In this document: positions 18,240-26,730 of the stretch, piece by piece
How the letters are laid out: every line of letters starts with the position of its first letter
Numbering within the stretch: the stretch's first letter is position 1
From: Telluribacter humicola
GTDB lineage: Bacteria > Bacteroidota > Bacteroidia > Cytophagales > Spirosomataceae
DNA length: 64,000 nucleotides
NCBI RefSeq assembly: GCF_017355935.1
Contig: NZ_JAFIQT010000001.1
Span: 1,426,001 to 1,490,000 of the forward strand
Reading direction: 5' to 3'
Made by a program: the position numbers and the translations under genes
Notes under the pieces: model-generated
Told to the model about the DNA's origin: nothing
Seen by the model: the letters and a program-made list of their open reading frames with translations, nothing else
The model's database searches: none

Positions 18240-20126
18240 ATGCTTAAAAAATTACTTACGCTCGGATGGATAGTAACGTCGGTACTGGTATATGCTCAAC
18301 CAGCCTCGGACGAAGCGTATATCCGTGAGAATTACACCAAGGCGGAGTACTCTATTCCTATGCGTGATGGAATCAAGCTATTCACCATAGTGTATACACC
18401 CAAAGAGGGCTCCACCGATACCAAGTACCCCTTCCTGATGCAGCGTACCTGCTACAGCGTAGCTCCCTATGGACCCGATAAGTACCCGGTCCGGCTGGGA
18501 CCTAGCCCCCACCTGATGCGGGAGAAGTACATATTTGTATATCAGGATGTGCGCGGACGTTACATGAGTGAAGGCGTGTGGACGAATATGACTCCGCATA
18601 TTCCCAATAAGAAAGGTAAGAATGAGGTAGACGAAGCCTCCGACACCTACGATACCATCGAGTGGCTCCTCAAGAATGTCCCTAATAACAATGGTCGTGT
18701 AGGGCAGTGGGGCATATCTTATCCCGGCTTTTATACAACGGCCAGCTCGCTGAGTGAGCATCCGGCGCTGAAGGCTTCCTCGCCGCAGGCGCCTATCGCT
18801 GATTTCTTCTATGACGACTTTCACCACAATGGTGCCTTTACGCAGGGCTACTACCTGACTTTTCCGGTGTTTGGGATCCAGCATCCGCAGCCTACCCCGC
18901 AGGATTGGTTTAATGATGAGTTTATTCAGCCTAAGCCAGATGGCTATACATTCAATCTGAATATAGGTCCGCTGAAAAACTTTAACAAATACTATAAGGA
19001 CAACTTCTTTTGGCAGGAAATTATCAACCATCCCAACTATGATGAGTTCTGGCAAAAGCGTAATATCCTGCCGCATCTGAAAGGCGTTAAGCACGCCTAC
19101 ATGACGGTAGGTGGCTGGTTTGATGCTGAGGACCTGTACGGACCACTGAATACCTACAAAACACTTGAGAAGAACAATCCGAACATCTATAATACCCTGG
19201 TGATGGGACCGTTCGGGCACGGGCGCTGGAGCCGAGAAACCGGCCATACCCTGCACAACGATATTTACTTTGGGGATAGCGTTGCTACTTTTTATCAGCG
19301 GAATATCGAACAGGTATTCTTTAACCACTTTCTGAAAGGAGCCGGTGATGGTAAGACGGGATTGCCCGAAGCCTACCTCTTCGATACAGGTACCAAGCAG
19401 TGGAAAGAGTTTGAGAAGTGGCCGGTAGCTCAGGCCAAGAAGCAGCGCCTGTACTTCCAGCCGGGAGGCAAACTAGGATTTAGTACTCCAGCTTCACGTA
19501 ACTCGTTCAGTTCGTACATCAGTGATCCTCTGAAACCGGTACCTTATACAGAAGATTTCCAGCAGATGACCGGCTTCACGCCCTTCAACTACATGTCCGA
19601 AGACCAGCGCTTTGCTTCTACCCGTACTGATGTACTCGTATTTCAGACGGATGTACTGACGGAGGATGTAACGCTGGGGGGAGAGATCATGGCGCAGTTA
19701 AAGATCAGTACTACCGGCTCCGATGCTGATTTTTTTGTAAAGCTTATTGATGTGTACCCTGATAACACGGAAAATCACCCGCATCTGGCGGATAAGGAGA
19801 TCGTACTGGCCGGGTACCAGCAGATGGTACGCAGCGAGATTATGCGGGCGCGCTTTCGCAATAGTTTCACCAAGCCAGAGCCTCTCAAGCCTGAGCAGAT
19901 CATTGATATCAACTTCCGTCTGCAGGACGTGCTACATACCTTCAAAAAGGGACACCGGATCATGGTGCAGGTGCAGAGCACAGCATTCCCGCTCTTTGAC
20001 CGCAACCCACAGAAGTACGTAGAGAATATCTACAAGGCTGATGCCTCTGACTTTATTAAGGCCACCCACCGCGTCTACCACCAGTCCGACGCCGCCAGCA
20101 GCCTGGTGGTAGAGGTACTTGAGTAG
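18240..20126 (+). CDS. CocE/NonD family hydrolase
   Basis: 628 residues with an N-terminal signal peptide (LTLGWIVTSVLVYAQ). The alpha/beta-hydrolase part has the nucleophile elbow GQWGISYPG with Ser near residue 160, an oxyanion-side QDVRGRYMSEG, and GGWFDAEDLYGPL and GPFGHGRW in the region of the acid and His. The C-terminal third is a jelly-roll typical of X-Pro dipeptidyl-peptidases and cocaine esterase (PF08530), with TDVLTEDVTLGGEI. It is predicted to be a periplasmic acylase or peptidase acting on small esters or amides; the substrate is unknown. It stands alone between two terminators. Confidence 0.85.
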   Translation: MLKKLLTLGWIVTSVLVYAQPASDEAYIRENYTKAEYSIPMRDGIKLFTIVYTPKEGSTDTKYPFLMQRTCYSVAPYGPDKYPVRLGPSPHLMREKYIFVYQDVRGRYMSEGVWTNMTPHIPNKKGKNEVDEASDTYDTIEWLLKNVPNNNGRVGQWGISYPGFYTTASSLSEHPALKASSPQAPIADFFYDDFHHNGAFTQGYYLTFPVFGIQHPQPTPQDWFNDEFIQPKPDGYTFNLNIGPLKNFNKYYKDNFFWQEIINHPNYDEFWQKRNILPHLKGVKHAYMTVGGWFDAEDLYGPLNTYKTLEKNNPNIYNTLVMGPFGHGRWSRETGHTLHNDIYFGDSVATFYQRNIEQVFFNHFLKGAGDGKTGLPEAYLFDTGTKQWKEFEKWPVAQAKKQRLYFQPGGKLGFSTPASRNSFSSYISDPLKPVPYTEDFQQMTGFTPFNYMSEDQRFASTRTDVLVFQTDVLTEDVTLGGEIMAQLKISTTGSDADFFVKLIDVYPDNTENHPHLADKEIVLAGYQQMVRSEIMRARFRNSFTKPEPLKPEQIIDINFRLQDVLHTFKKGHRIMVQVQSTAFPLFDRNPQKYVENIYKADASDFIKATHRVYHQSDAASSLVVEVLE

Positions 20127-20146
20127 TAGCACGATGCATCACAATG

Positions 20147-20184
20147 GAGAGCCGGTTAATCTATGCAGTCGGCTCTCTTTTTTT
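20147..20184 (+). terminator. Intrinsic terminator after the CocE-like gene
   Basis: An 8-bp stem (20147-20154 with 20170-20177) with a 15-base loop is followed by a run of seven or more T residues. Confidence 0.8.
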
Positions 20185-20286
20185 ATAAAGATTATTTAAT
20201 ACGAGTGGGAAAAACAATCAGCTAAAAAACAGCTACATTCAACACTGGAATTCATACGACAAGGCCATTCTTATACCTGCTGACCA

Positions 20287-21588
20287 GTGAAAAAATCCTC
20301 CTCTGCTTTAGTCACTCTACTGGGAGCCGTAGCGGCCTTTTGTACCTATACCAGTATGTACGGGTTCCGCAAGGGAATTACGGCCGTGCGATTTGAGGGT
20401 GTAGAATTTCTAGAAATAGATTATAAAATATGGCTCATCACCGCTCAGGTATTGGGGTATGCAGTATCCAAGGGGATAGGGGTGAAGGTCGTATCCGAGA
20501 TGAAGCCCCACCAGCGCCCGCTTTTTGTACTTGGGCTCGTGCTTTTTTCTGAGCTGGCTCTTCTTGGCTTTGCGGTAGTACCTCCGCCTTATAATATTTT
20601 CTTCCTGTTTCTGAATGGTCTCCCCCTGGGTATGGTGTACGGTACTGTACTAGGCTTCCTGGAAGGGCGCCGGCAAACAGAGGTACTGGTAGCCGCCCTG
20701 ACGGCCTCTTTTATCTTTGCCTCGGGATTGGTGAAAACCGTAGCGTTGCTTCTGATGCAGGAGGGGGTATCGGAGTACTGGGCTCCTTTCATGACGGGAC
20801 TCCTGTTCGTGCTGCCCCTGCTGCTGTCGGTATGGGGGCTGGCCAAACTACCTCCTCCCTCAGTAGAAGATGAGGAAGCCCGCACGGAGCGCAAGCCCAT
20901 GAACCGGGTAGAAAGACAGGCTTTCGTAGGTACCTTTCCGGTGGCGCTTACACTACTGATCTCTTCCTATGTATTGCTCTCGGCCTTTCGTGATTTCCGG
21001 GACAATTTCGCGCCTGAGATACTGAGTGCCTCGGCCGTGGGTAATCCGGCTATCTTTGCCCAAACCGAAACCCTTATTGCCCTTATAATCCTGGTACTGA
21101 TGGCCGGGCTACGCTGGGTAGAAAATAACTTCCGGGCTTTTACCCTCATCAATGGCATCATGCTGGCGGGAGGAGTATTGGTAGGCTTAAGTACCTGGTT
21201 GTATCAGCTAGGAGGGCTATCGGCTGGTGTATGGTTCATGCTCACGGGGCTGGGTATGTACATGGCCTATGTACCCTGCAACGGTCTTTACTTTGAGCGG
21301 CTGGTGGCTTCGTTCCGCTACGTGAGTACTGTAGGCTTTCTGGTCACGCTGGCTGACTGGTATGGGTACCTGGGTAGCGTAGCTGTACTACTCTACAAAA
21401 ACTTCGGACAGCCAGATATTAGCTTTCAGAAGTTCTTCATGTACGGTTGTTATGGGATGTCCGGAGCCTATATAGTACTGACTTGCCTGTCCTACTTCAC
21501 GTTCTGGCGTAAGTTCAGAACCACTCCTTTACCTTCTCTTCAGCATACCCAAGGCTCGAGGTCATCCCTTTCCCCCCAATCCCGGTGA
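20287..21588 (+). CDS. DUF5690 family membrane protein, MFS-like
   Basis: 433 residues with about twelve hydrophobic helices. An N-terminal TYTSMYGFRKGITA resembles the first-helix motif of phosphate/organophosphate antiporters. A cytoplasmic loop near residues 190-215 is charged (EDEEARTERKPMNRVERQ), as in the central loop of major facilitator proteins. The start codon is GTG by the track reading. The family has no established substrate. The 3' end runs 74 bases into the convergently transcribed FAD oxidoreductase gene, and that enzyme's partner is a phosphonatase-like protein. An organophosphonate or aminophosphonate substrate is therefore a reasonable guess. Confidence 0.75.
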   Translation: MKKSSSALVTLLGAVAAFCTYTSMYGFRKGITAVRFEGVEFLEIDYKIWLITAQVLGYAVSKGIGVKVVSEMKPHQRPLFVLGLVLFSELALLGFAVVPPPYNIFFLFLNGLPLGMVYGTVLGFLEGRRQTEVLVAALTASFIFASGLVKTVALLLMQEGVSEYWAPFMTGLLFVLPLLLSVWGLAKLPPPSVEDEEARTERKPMNRVERQAFVGTFPVALTLLISSYVLLSAFRDFRDNFAPEILSASAVGNPAIFAQTETLIALIILVLMAGLRWVENNFRAFTLINGIMLAGGVLVGLSTWLYQLGGLSAGVWFMLTGLGMYMAYVPCNGLYFERLVASFRYVSTVGFLVTLADWYGYLGSVAVLLYKNFGQPDISFQKFFMYGCYGMSGAYIVLTCLSYFTFWRKFRTTPLPSLQHTQGSRSSLSPQSR

Positions 21589-22657
21589 TGATGTGTAGGC
21601 CGGGAGCTACTTCTCGTTCCAGTATTTCGTCGGGGTGTTGGGCGTAGTAGCCAGCCCAGGCGCGGGCTATCTTTATTACCGGAAACTCTACAATCCGTTC
21701 GGCCTCCCTCAGGATCAGTTCATTGATATGCTCTTTCACATCGAAGCCCAATTCATCGGTACGGTCAGCCGTTGCGTACTCGTGCGAGTCACCGATGATG
21801 ATGGAGCCATCCATAGCTTGTTTGAACAGGAGGTGAATACCCCATTTTTTTAGCTCTTCGTACTGATGAGGGGTAGTAATCCGAGCAAAAGAAGGACATT
21901 CTTCAAACGACTCGTAGCGACGAATAGTCAGGCCGGTGAGGATATTACCTGCCAGTGTAACATTGGGTAGTGGAGAGGTCTGTAACATTTGTAGCTTGCT
22001 TACCACCAGTCCGCTGGATGCAAACAAGTCGGGGAATAGTAGCCGGAACTCGCTGCCATTACATACCACTACGTGCTGCCCGTAGTACTTCTCCCGACGT
22101 GCCGTAACTACCTCCACTCCCTCAGCAGTAGGTTGACAATCCAGAACCGCTGTATTGGGGAGGTAGGTAACCCCATACTTCTGCTGAATGTACTGGATCA
22201 GCCGGTGTACCAGCCGGTCCGGTTCCACACTTACATCATCAGGAAAAAATAGGCTACCCTTTACGTAGGAGGGCTTCAGGTAGGGATGCCTGGCCAGCGT
22301 TTCCTCCGCAGAAAGTAATTGAGTCGGGTAGGCTTTATCTCTGAATAGCTCTTCGGCCTCGTGGGCCAGCTGCCACTCCTGCTCGTCAGAGGCTACGTAG
22401 ACGGAGCCATTAGCCCGTACGCTGATATCAAATTCAGCCTGTATTTCTTTGTATAGCTGTACGCTTCGCTGCCCGTACCGGTGCCAGCGGCCCGATAGTC
22501 CTGAGGGTACTACCTGGCCGAAGTTACGAACGGTAGCGCTGGTAGGGAAGTTGTCCTTTTCCAGGACCAGTACTTTCTTGCCCAACCGGGCAGCCTGCAG
22601 GGCATGGGAAGTACCTAGTATGCCGGCACCTACTACTATAAGATCAAAGTGGGTCAT
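21515..22657 (-). CDS. FAD-dependent oxidoreductase, TIGR03364 type
   Basis: 380 residues from the chosen ATG. The dinucleotide fold is DLIVVGAGILGTSHALQAARLG with GxGxxG, followed by VLVLEKD. Later motifs are ATVRNFGQVVPSG near residue 50 and the C-terminal HIITGIGGKGMTSSLG, which closes the FAD site. It belongs to the glycine-oxidase/D-amino-acid oxidase class. TIGR03364 was defined by its gene association with phosphonatase-like proteins and is proposed to oxidise an aminophosphonate. The upstream neighbour is exactly such a protein. The frame reaches 22684, but the Met at 22657 precedes the first strand and leaves a 31-base gap. Confidence 0.85.
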   Translation of the reverse strand: MTHFDLIVVGAGILGTSHALQAARLGKKVLVLEKDNFPTSATVRNFGQVVPSGLSGRWHRYGQRSVQLYKEIQAEFDISVRANGSVYVASDEQEWQLAHEAEELFRDKAYPTQLLSAEETLARHPYLKPSYVKGSLFFPDDVSVEPDRLVHRLIQYIQQKYGVTYLPNTAVLDCQPTAEGVEVVTARREKYYGQHVVVCNGSEFRLLFPDLFASSGLVVSKLQMLQTSPLPNVTLAGNILTGLTIRRYESFEECPSFARITTPHQYEELKKWGIHLLFKQAMDGSIIIGDSHEYATADRTDELGFDVKEHINELILREAERIVEFPVIKIARAWAGYYAQHPDEILEREVAPGLHIITGIGGKGMTSSLGYAEEKVKEWF

Positions 22658-22688
22658 GAGGAAGGCTGTATGCGGATGGAGCAATGGC

Positions 22689-23411
22689 TCAGTGATTCAG
22701 TTCGTCTACTATTCCGATCAGCTCCCGGAGCGAGCCAATCAACCTGTCGGGCTGGTGGGGCTCCAGTTGCTCCCGCGTATGCGTACCATTGGTAACGGCT
22801 ATACTCAGGCGACAGCCAGCGGCAAAGCCCGACTGAATATCCGACGGTGTATCACCCACATTAAGTACCTGACTGGGCTCCTCAACGCCTAGTAGCCGCA
22901 TGGCCTTCTGGATCATAAAGGGGTGGGGCCTACCTTTTTCTACTTCGTCGCTGGTAACGGATGCCTGAATAAGGGTAGTGGAGGTACCTACCCGCTGCTC
23001 ATCGAGCCCTTCCAGCCAGCCCAGCTTTTTCAGGATAATATCCGTTACTTTTCGATAAAAACCGGTAGTAAGAGCAATACTGATTCCCTGCTGATGAAGA
23101 TAGTCGAAGAGTTCCAGGCAGCTTTCGGTTGGGGTTACCTCATGGGTAAGGTAGTGGTGCTCGAGTACCTCGGTGAACACTTTATACGATTTGTCTACCC
23201 GCATCTGCCACTCGGGGTGCATGCGGGTGCCAAAGTGCTCCTCCCACAGAGTCTGGAACACAAAGTACTTATGCAGGCCCTGCATGGCCAGTATTCGCTC
23301 ATTGCTTACACGAAGACCGGTTTTAAGAGCAGCCTCGGCAAAGCAGGCTTCTACTTCATGGTGGTCGGTAACGGTGGTGCCAGCCATGTCAAGGGTAACC
23401 AATCGGATCAT
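22689..23411 (-). CDS. Phosphonatase-like HAD hydrolase (TIGR03351/PhnX-like)
   Basis: 240 residues. The N-terminal LDMAGTTV is the phosphonatase variant of the HAD nucleophile motif, with Ala where most HAD phosphatases have the second Asp. HAD motif II is ALTTGF, and the C-terminal VGDTPSDIQSGFAAGC supplies motif IV. The predicted reaction is P-C bond cleavage of a phosphono-aldehyde-like product made by the adjacent oxidoreductase. Classical PhnX uses a Schiff-base Lys in its cap; it is not obvious here, which is the feature separating the PhnX-like group. First gene of a two-gene operon. Confidence 0.85.
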   Translation of the reverse strand: MIRLVTLDMAGTTVTDHHEVEACFAEAALKTGLRVSNERILAMQGLHKYFVFQTLWEEHFGTRMHPEWQMRVDKSYKVFTEVLEHHYLTHEVTPTESCLELFDYLHQQGISIALTTGFYRKVTDIILKKLGWLEGLDEQRVGTSTTLIQASVTSDEVEKGRPHPFMIQKAMRLLGVEEPSQVLNVGDTPSDIQSGFAAGCRLSIAVTNGTHTREQLEPHQPDRLIGSLRELIGIVDELNH

Positions 23412-23479
23412 CGGGTACGGTGGTAGTTAGAGTAACAAAAAGCAAAACGGATGGGAGATGCCTGAGTATGTTAAGCACC

Positions 23480-23519
23480 AAAGATAGAAAGCCCTGTGTA
23501 ATCCCAGGACTATCTTTTT
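23480..23519 (-). terminator. Interrupted stem-loop after the EEP gene
   Basis: Outer arms 23480-23487 and 23510-23517 pair perfectly. An inner set of six to seven pairs carries one mismatch. It lies 25 bases after the stop of the endonuclease/exonuclease/phosphatase gene. A T run follows only in the plus direction, so its efficiency on the minus strand is doubtful. Confidence 0.4.
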
Positions 23520-23543
23520 ATGAAATTAATGTTAACTCTGCTG

Positions 23544-24623
23544 CTAGGGCTCCAGGGTATAGGTAGCAACCAGTGGATAATGATCTGAGTAGGGGACCTT
23601 GCGCTGTGTACTGAACTCCTGCAGGTCCAGCTTATCATTACTATAAAACTGGTGGTCGATACGGATGAAGTAGGGAAGTTTATTATAGCTGAATCCAAAT
23701 CCATTGCCCTGATTTTCAAAGGCATTGGATAGGTGTCGGCGCATTCGACCATAGACGTAACCATAGGGAGTCTCGTTAAAGTCGCCACACACGATTAACG
23801 GATACGCAGAGTCTTTAATCCACGACTCCAGGATATCTATTTCTTCATTACGCTCTTCGAATCCTTTTTTCATGCGGAGAAAGGTACCCTGCGTTTCCCG
23901 CTTTACTCCATCGTACTCCTTCTGATTAGCTAGTTTATTCAGTTTCAAAGTCATAGAGTACAGGTGTACATTAATGATCCGCACTTGTTTTCCCCGCCAC
24001 AGGATATCCGTTTGCAGCACACCATTCATGCCTGAGAAAAAAGAATCCTGCTTGCTCAGGATCGGGTGCTTGGAAAAAGTGACTACACCTGTGATAAAGG
24101 AAGAGGACTCTTCGTCCGTTATTTTCATGATGGCATGGTACGGGTAACCCGCCTTAGTTAGCTGGTCTATTACCGATTGACGTCCCTCTTGCTTTCGGTT
24201 CGCAAACTCCTGAAAGCATATCACATCGGCATCTGTACCTTTAAGCCATTCCAGAACTTTTTCAGCGACAAGTTCATTCTCATAGTAGGAGAAAAAGCTT
24301 GCAACGTTGTAGTTTACGACTTTGATGGACGGTGTATCGGACCTGGAGGAGCCTTCTTCACCTGCCTTGAACTTGTAGGTACGGGGCCAGAAGGGAAAGC
24401 TCACCAGCAGCAGTAAGGCTGGTACTACGGCCCAGCGTGGTTTCAGAACCAGCCAAAAACCCAGGAAGAACAACTGAGTGACCAGGACGACGGGGAACGA
24501 AAGCATCAGGAAGCCAGCCAGCCAATGAGTGGTAGGTAGCCAATAACAGAGTGCATAGACCACCACCGTGTATAAAGCAAACAGCAGGTACAAAAACAAG
24601 ATACTTCTCCTTAAAAATCGCAT
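23544..24623 (-). CDS. Membrane-anchored endonuclease/exonuclease/phosphatase family protein
   Basis: 359 residues. Three hydrophobic segments occupy about residues 5-90. A soluble EEP domain (PF03372) follows with VVNYNVASFF, the metal-ligand CFQEFANR, VCGDFNETPYGYVY and the terminal SDHYPLVATY that carries the catalytic Asp-His pair. The family includes metal-dependent nucleases and phosphodiesterases or sphingomyelinase-like enzymes. The membrane anchor suggests that the active site faces the periplasm. It is divergent from rimP. A TAATTTTG -7-type box at 24644-24651 is well placed for it. Confidence 0.85.
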   Translation of the reverse strand: MRFLRRSILFLYLLFALYTVVVYALCYWLPTTHWLAGFLMLSFPVVLVTQLFFLGFWLVLKPRWAVVPALLLLVSFPFWPRTYKFKAGEEGSSRSDTPSIKVVNYNVASFFSYYENELVAEKVLEWLKGTDADVICFQEFANRKQEGRQSVIDQLTKAGYPYHAIMKITDEESSSFITGVVTFSKHPILSKQDSFFSGMNGVLQTDILWRGKQVRIINVHLYSMTLKLNKLANQKEYDGVKRETQGTFLRMKKGFEERNEEIDILESWIKDSAYPLIVCGDFNETPYGYVYGRMRRHLSNAFENQGNGFGFSYNKLPYFIRIDHQFYSNDKLDLQEFSTQRKVPYSDHYPLVATYTLEP

Positions 24624-24643
24624 ATTAGGTACTCTTTGTGCCT

Positions 24644-24651
24644 CAAAATTA
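24644..24651 (-). promoter_or_regulatory. Possible -7 element of the EEP gene
   Basis: TAATTTTG on the minus strand, 20 bases upstream of the start codon, fits TAnnTTTG. No convincing -33 TTTG was seen at the expected distance. Confidence 0.35.
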
Positions 24652-24688
24652 GAATAACCATTGGAATAATGCAGAGTTATACGTACTG

Positions 24689-24720
24689 TTTGTGCAAATT
24701 GTAAAATAGTGTTATCTTTG
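24689..24720 (+). promoter_or_regulatory. rimP-nusA-infB promoter
   Basis: TTTG (24689-24692) and TATCTTTG (24713-24720) are separated by 20 bases, an exact match to the Bacteroidota -33/-7 consensus. Transcription should begin near 24727, giving a leader of about 65 bases before rimP. Confidence 0.75.
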
Positions 24721-24751
24721 CGGCATATTTCAGTTCAATTTAAAGATCGAG

Positions 24752-24774
24752 GGGGATAGCGAATCCCCTTTTTT
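24752..24774 (+). promoter_or_regulatory. Terminator-like leader hairpin before rimP
   Basis: A 6-bp GC-rich stem (24752-24757 with 24763-24768) and a 5-base loop are followed immediately by six T residues. It lies between the promoter and the rimP start. It has the form of an intrinsic terminator inside the operon leader and could act as an attenuator. Confidence 0.6.
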
Positions 24775-24792
24775 GTTGCAGTTTAATCATTC

Positions 24793-25275
24793 ATGGCGCT
24801 GAGAGAACAAATCGAACATTTCCTGGAACCTTACTTGCGTGAAGGTGATTATTTTATAGTGGATATTCTGTTGAAGCCTTCACGGGGAAGTCAGAAGATA
24901 TCAATCCTGCTGGATAGCGATGAGGGTATTACTATTCAGGAATGCGCGAAAATAAGCCGGAAATTAGGTGCGGAGCTGGAAGAAAAGAATATAATAGAAG
25001 AAGCTTACACACTGGAAGTCTCTTCGCCTGGTCTGGACCAACCACTAAAGCTGGTGCGCCAGTACCGCAAAAACATTGAACGTGATCTGAAAGTGACCCT
25101 GCAGTCGGGCGAAATCCTGACTGGCAATCTGGTAGAGGTAAAAGAGGATAGTATTGTACTTCAGTTGCCAGCCCCCAAGAAGAAATCAAAGATACCGGTT
25201 GACGAAGCCAGCCTTCGGCCGGAAATCAAGCTAAGTGATATAGCCAAAGCCATCGTTCAGGTTTCATTCAAATAG
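24793..25275 (+). CDS. rimP: Ribosome maturation factor RimP
   Basis: 160 residues with the two-domain RimP layout. The N-terminal alpha/beta domain includes GDYFIVDILLKPSRGSQKISILLDSDEGITIQECAKISR. The motif YTLEVSSPGLDQPLKL is diagnostic for the family. The C-terminal SH3-like barrel starts near residue 90 and contains LQSGEILTGNLVEVKEDSIVLQL. It assists late 30S subunit assembly. It is the first gene of the conserved rimP-nusA-infB operon, transcribed from the promoter immediately upstream. Confidence 0.95.
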   Translation: MALREQIEHFLEPYLREGDYFIVDILLKPSRGSQKISILLDSDEGITIQECAKISRKLGAELEEKNIIEEAYTLEVSSPGLDQPLKLVRQYRKNIERDLKVTLQSGEILTGNLVEVKEDSIVLQLPAPKKKSKIPVDEASLRPEIKLSDIAKAIVQVSFK

Positions 25276-25362
25276 AATGAAAATCAAGTAGTATTTACAA
25301 CTGTTTGTTTCAAACAGGGATATAATTAGTAACTTAGTATCAGCAAATATCCTTAAAAACCA

Positions 25363-26604
25363 ATGGATAGCGTAGTATTGATCGAGTCATTTGCAGAGTT
25401 TGCTCGCTCGAAAAGCATAGATCGTCCTACGATGATCAGCGTCTTAGAGGAAGTATTTCGTACAATGATCCGTAAGAAGTACGGCACCGACGACAATTTT
25501 GATGTGATCATCAACCCTGAAAGTGGTGACCTTGAGATGTGGCGTACCCGCGAGATCGTGGATGATGACTCTGAAGATATATGGGACTATGACAAGATAC
25601 CCTTGGCAGAAGCCCGCAAGATACAGTCTGACTTTGAAGTAGGTGAAGAAGTAGCCGAAGAAGTTAAGCTGATTGACTTTGGTCGTCGTCTGGTACAAAC
25701 GGCCCGTCAGACCCTGATTCAGAAGATCAAGGATCTGGAAAAAGAAATGATGTACGAAAAGTACAAGGATCAGGTAGGGGAGCTTATTACTGGTGAAGTA
25801 TACCAGACCCTCCGTAATGAGGTTATTGTACTGGATAGCGAAGGAAATGAACTGAGTCTGCCACGTACTGAGCAGATTTCAAAAGATCGTTTCCGTAAAG
25901 GAGATGCCGTAAAAGCGGTAATTCATAAGGTGGAAATGATCAACGGTACTCCTAAGATCTCTTTGTCACGTACTTCACCGGTGTTCCTGGAGCGTCTGTT
26001 TGAGACCGAAATTCCGGAAATCTACGATGGTTTGATTTCTATCCGTCGTATTGTACGTGAACCCGGTGATCGTGCCAAGGTAGCCGTAGAATCCTACGAC
26101 GACCGTATCGACCCGGTAGGAGCTTGCGTAGGTATGAAAGGATCACGTATCCATACTATAGTACGTGAGCTGGGCAACGAGAACATCGACGTCATTAACT
26201 ATACGGATAACTTTGAGCTGCTGATCAGCCGCGCCCTAAGCCCGGCTAAGGTAAGCTCGATGCAGATCGACCGTGAAGCCAAGCGGGTGTCTGTATTCTT
26301 ACGCCCCGACCAGGTATCGCTGGCCATCGGTAAGGGAGGACAGAATATCAAGCTGGCCGGTCGTCTGGTCAATATGGAGATCGACGTGTTCCGTGATATC
26401 GAAGAGCAGAACGAAGAAGACGTGGATCTGTCTGAATTCGTAGATGAAATTGACGAGTGGATGATCCAGGAGCTGCGTAAGATTGGTTTGGATACAGCGA
26501 AGAGTGTACTGGCTCTAAGCAGAGAAGAACTGGTCCGCCGTACCGATCTGGAAGAAAATACCGTGGAGGAGATCATGGATATTCTCCGTAAAGAATTTGA
26601 GTAG
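25363..26604 (+). CDS. nusA: Transcription termination/antitermination factor NusA
   Basis: 413 residues. The N-terminal RNA-polymerase-binding domain begins with DSVVLIESFAEFARSKSIDRP. The S1 domain is near residues 135-205 (GELITGEVYQTLRNEVIVL). Two KH domains follow, with VGACVGMKGSRI and the second glycine loop in LAIGKGGQNIKLA. A short acidic C-terminal segment replaces the two long C-terminal repeats of E. coli NusA; this is usual outside Gammaproteobacteria. It acts with RNA polymerase at pauses and terminators. It follows rimP after 87 bases. Confidence 0.96.
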   Translation: MDSVVLIESFAEFARSKSIDRPTMISVLEEVFRTMIRKKYGTDDNFDVIINPESGDLEMWRTREIVDDDSEDIWDYDKIPLAEARKIQSDFEVGEEVAEEVKLIDFGRRLVQTARQTLIQKIKDLEKEMMYEKYKDQVGELITGEVYQTLRNEVIVLDSEGNELSLPRTEQISKDRFRKGDAVKAVIHKVEMINGTPKISLSRTSPVFLERLFETEIPEIYDGLISIRRIVREPGDRAKVAVESYDDRIDPVGACVGMKGSRIHTIVRELGNENIDVINYTDNFELLISRALSPAKVSSMQIDREAKRVSVFLRPDQVSLAIGKGGQNIKLAGRLVNMEIDVFRDIEEQNEEDVDLSEFVDEIDEWMIQELRKIGLDTAKSVLALSREELVRRTDLEENTVEEIMDILRKEFE

Positions 26605-26730
26605 CAGGTTTCGATCATAAGAGTGGCATTTTTTGCGGACCAGGTCCCTTGAATGCAGCAGGCGGTGTTACGGAACTAAATTGCATAGTATTGATTACCC
26701 ATAAAAGAAAACACTTTTTTACTTGCTAGT

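Noticed and set aside
18378-19328. A 316-codon open frame on the minus strand inside the CocE-like gene
   Set aside because: It lies wholly antisense to a gene with clear catalytic motifs, and its translation shows no domain or start context.
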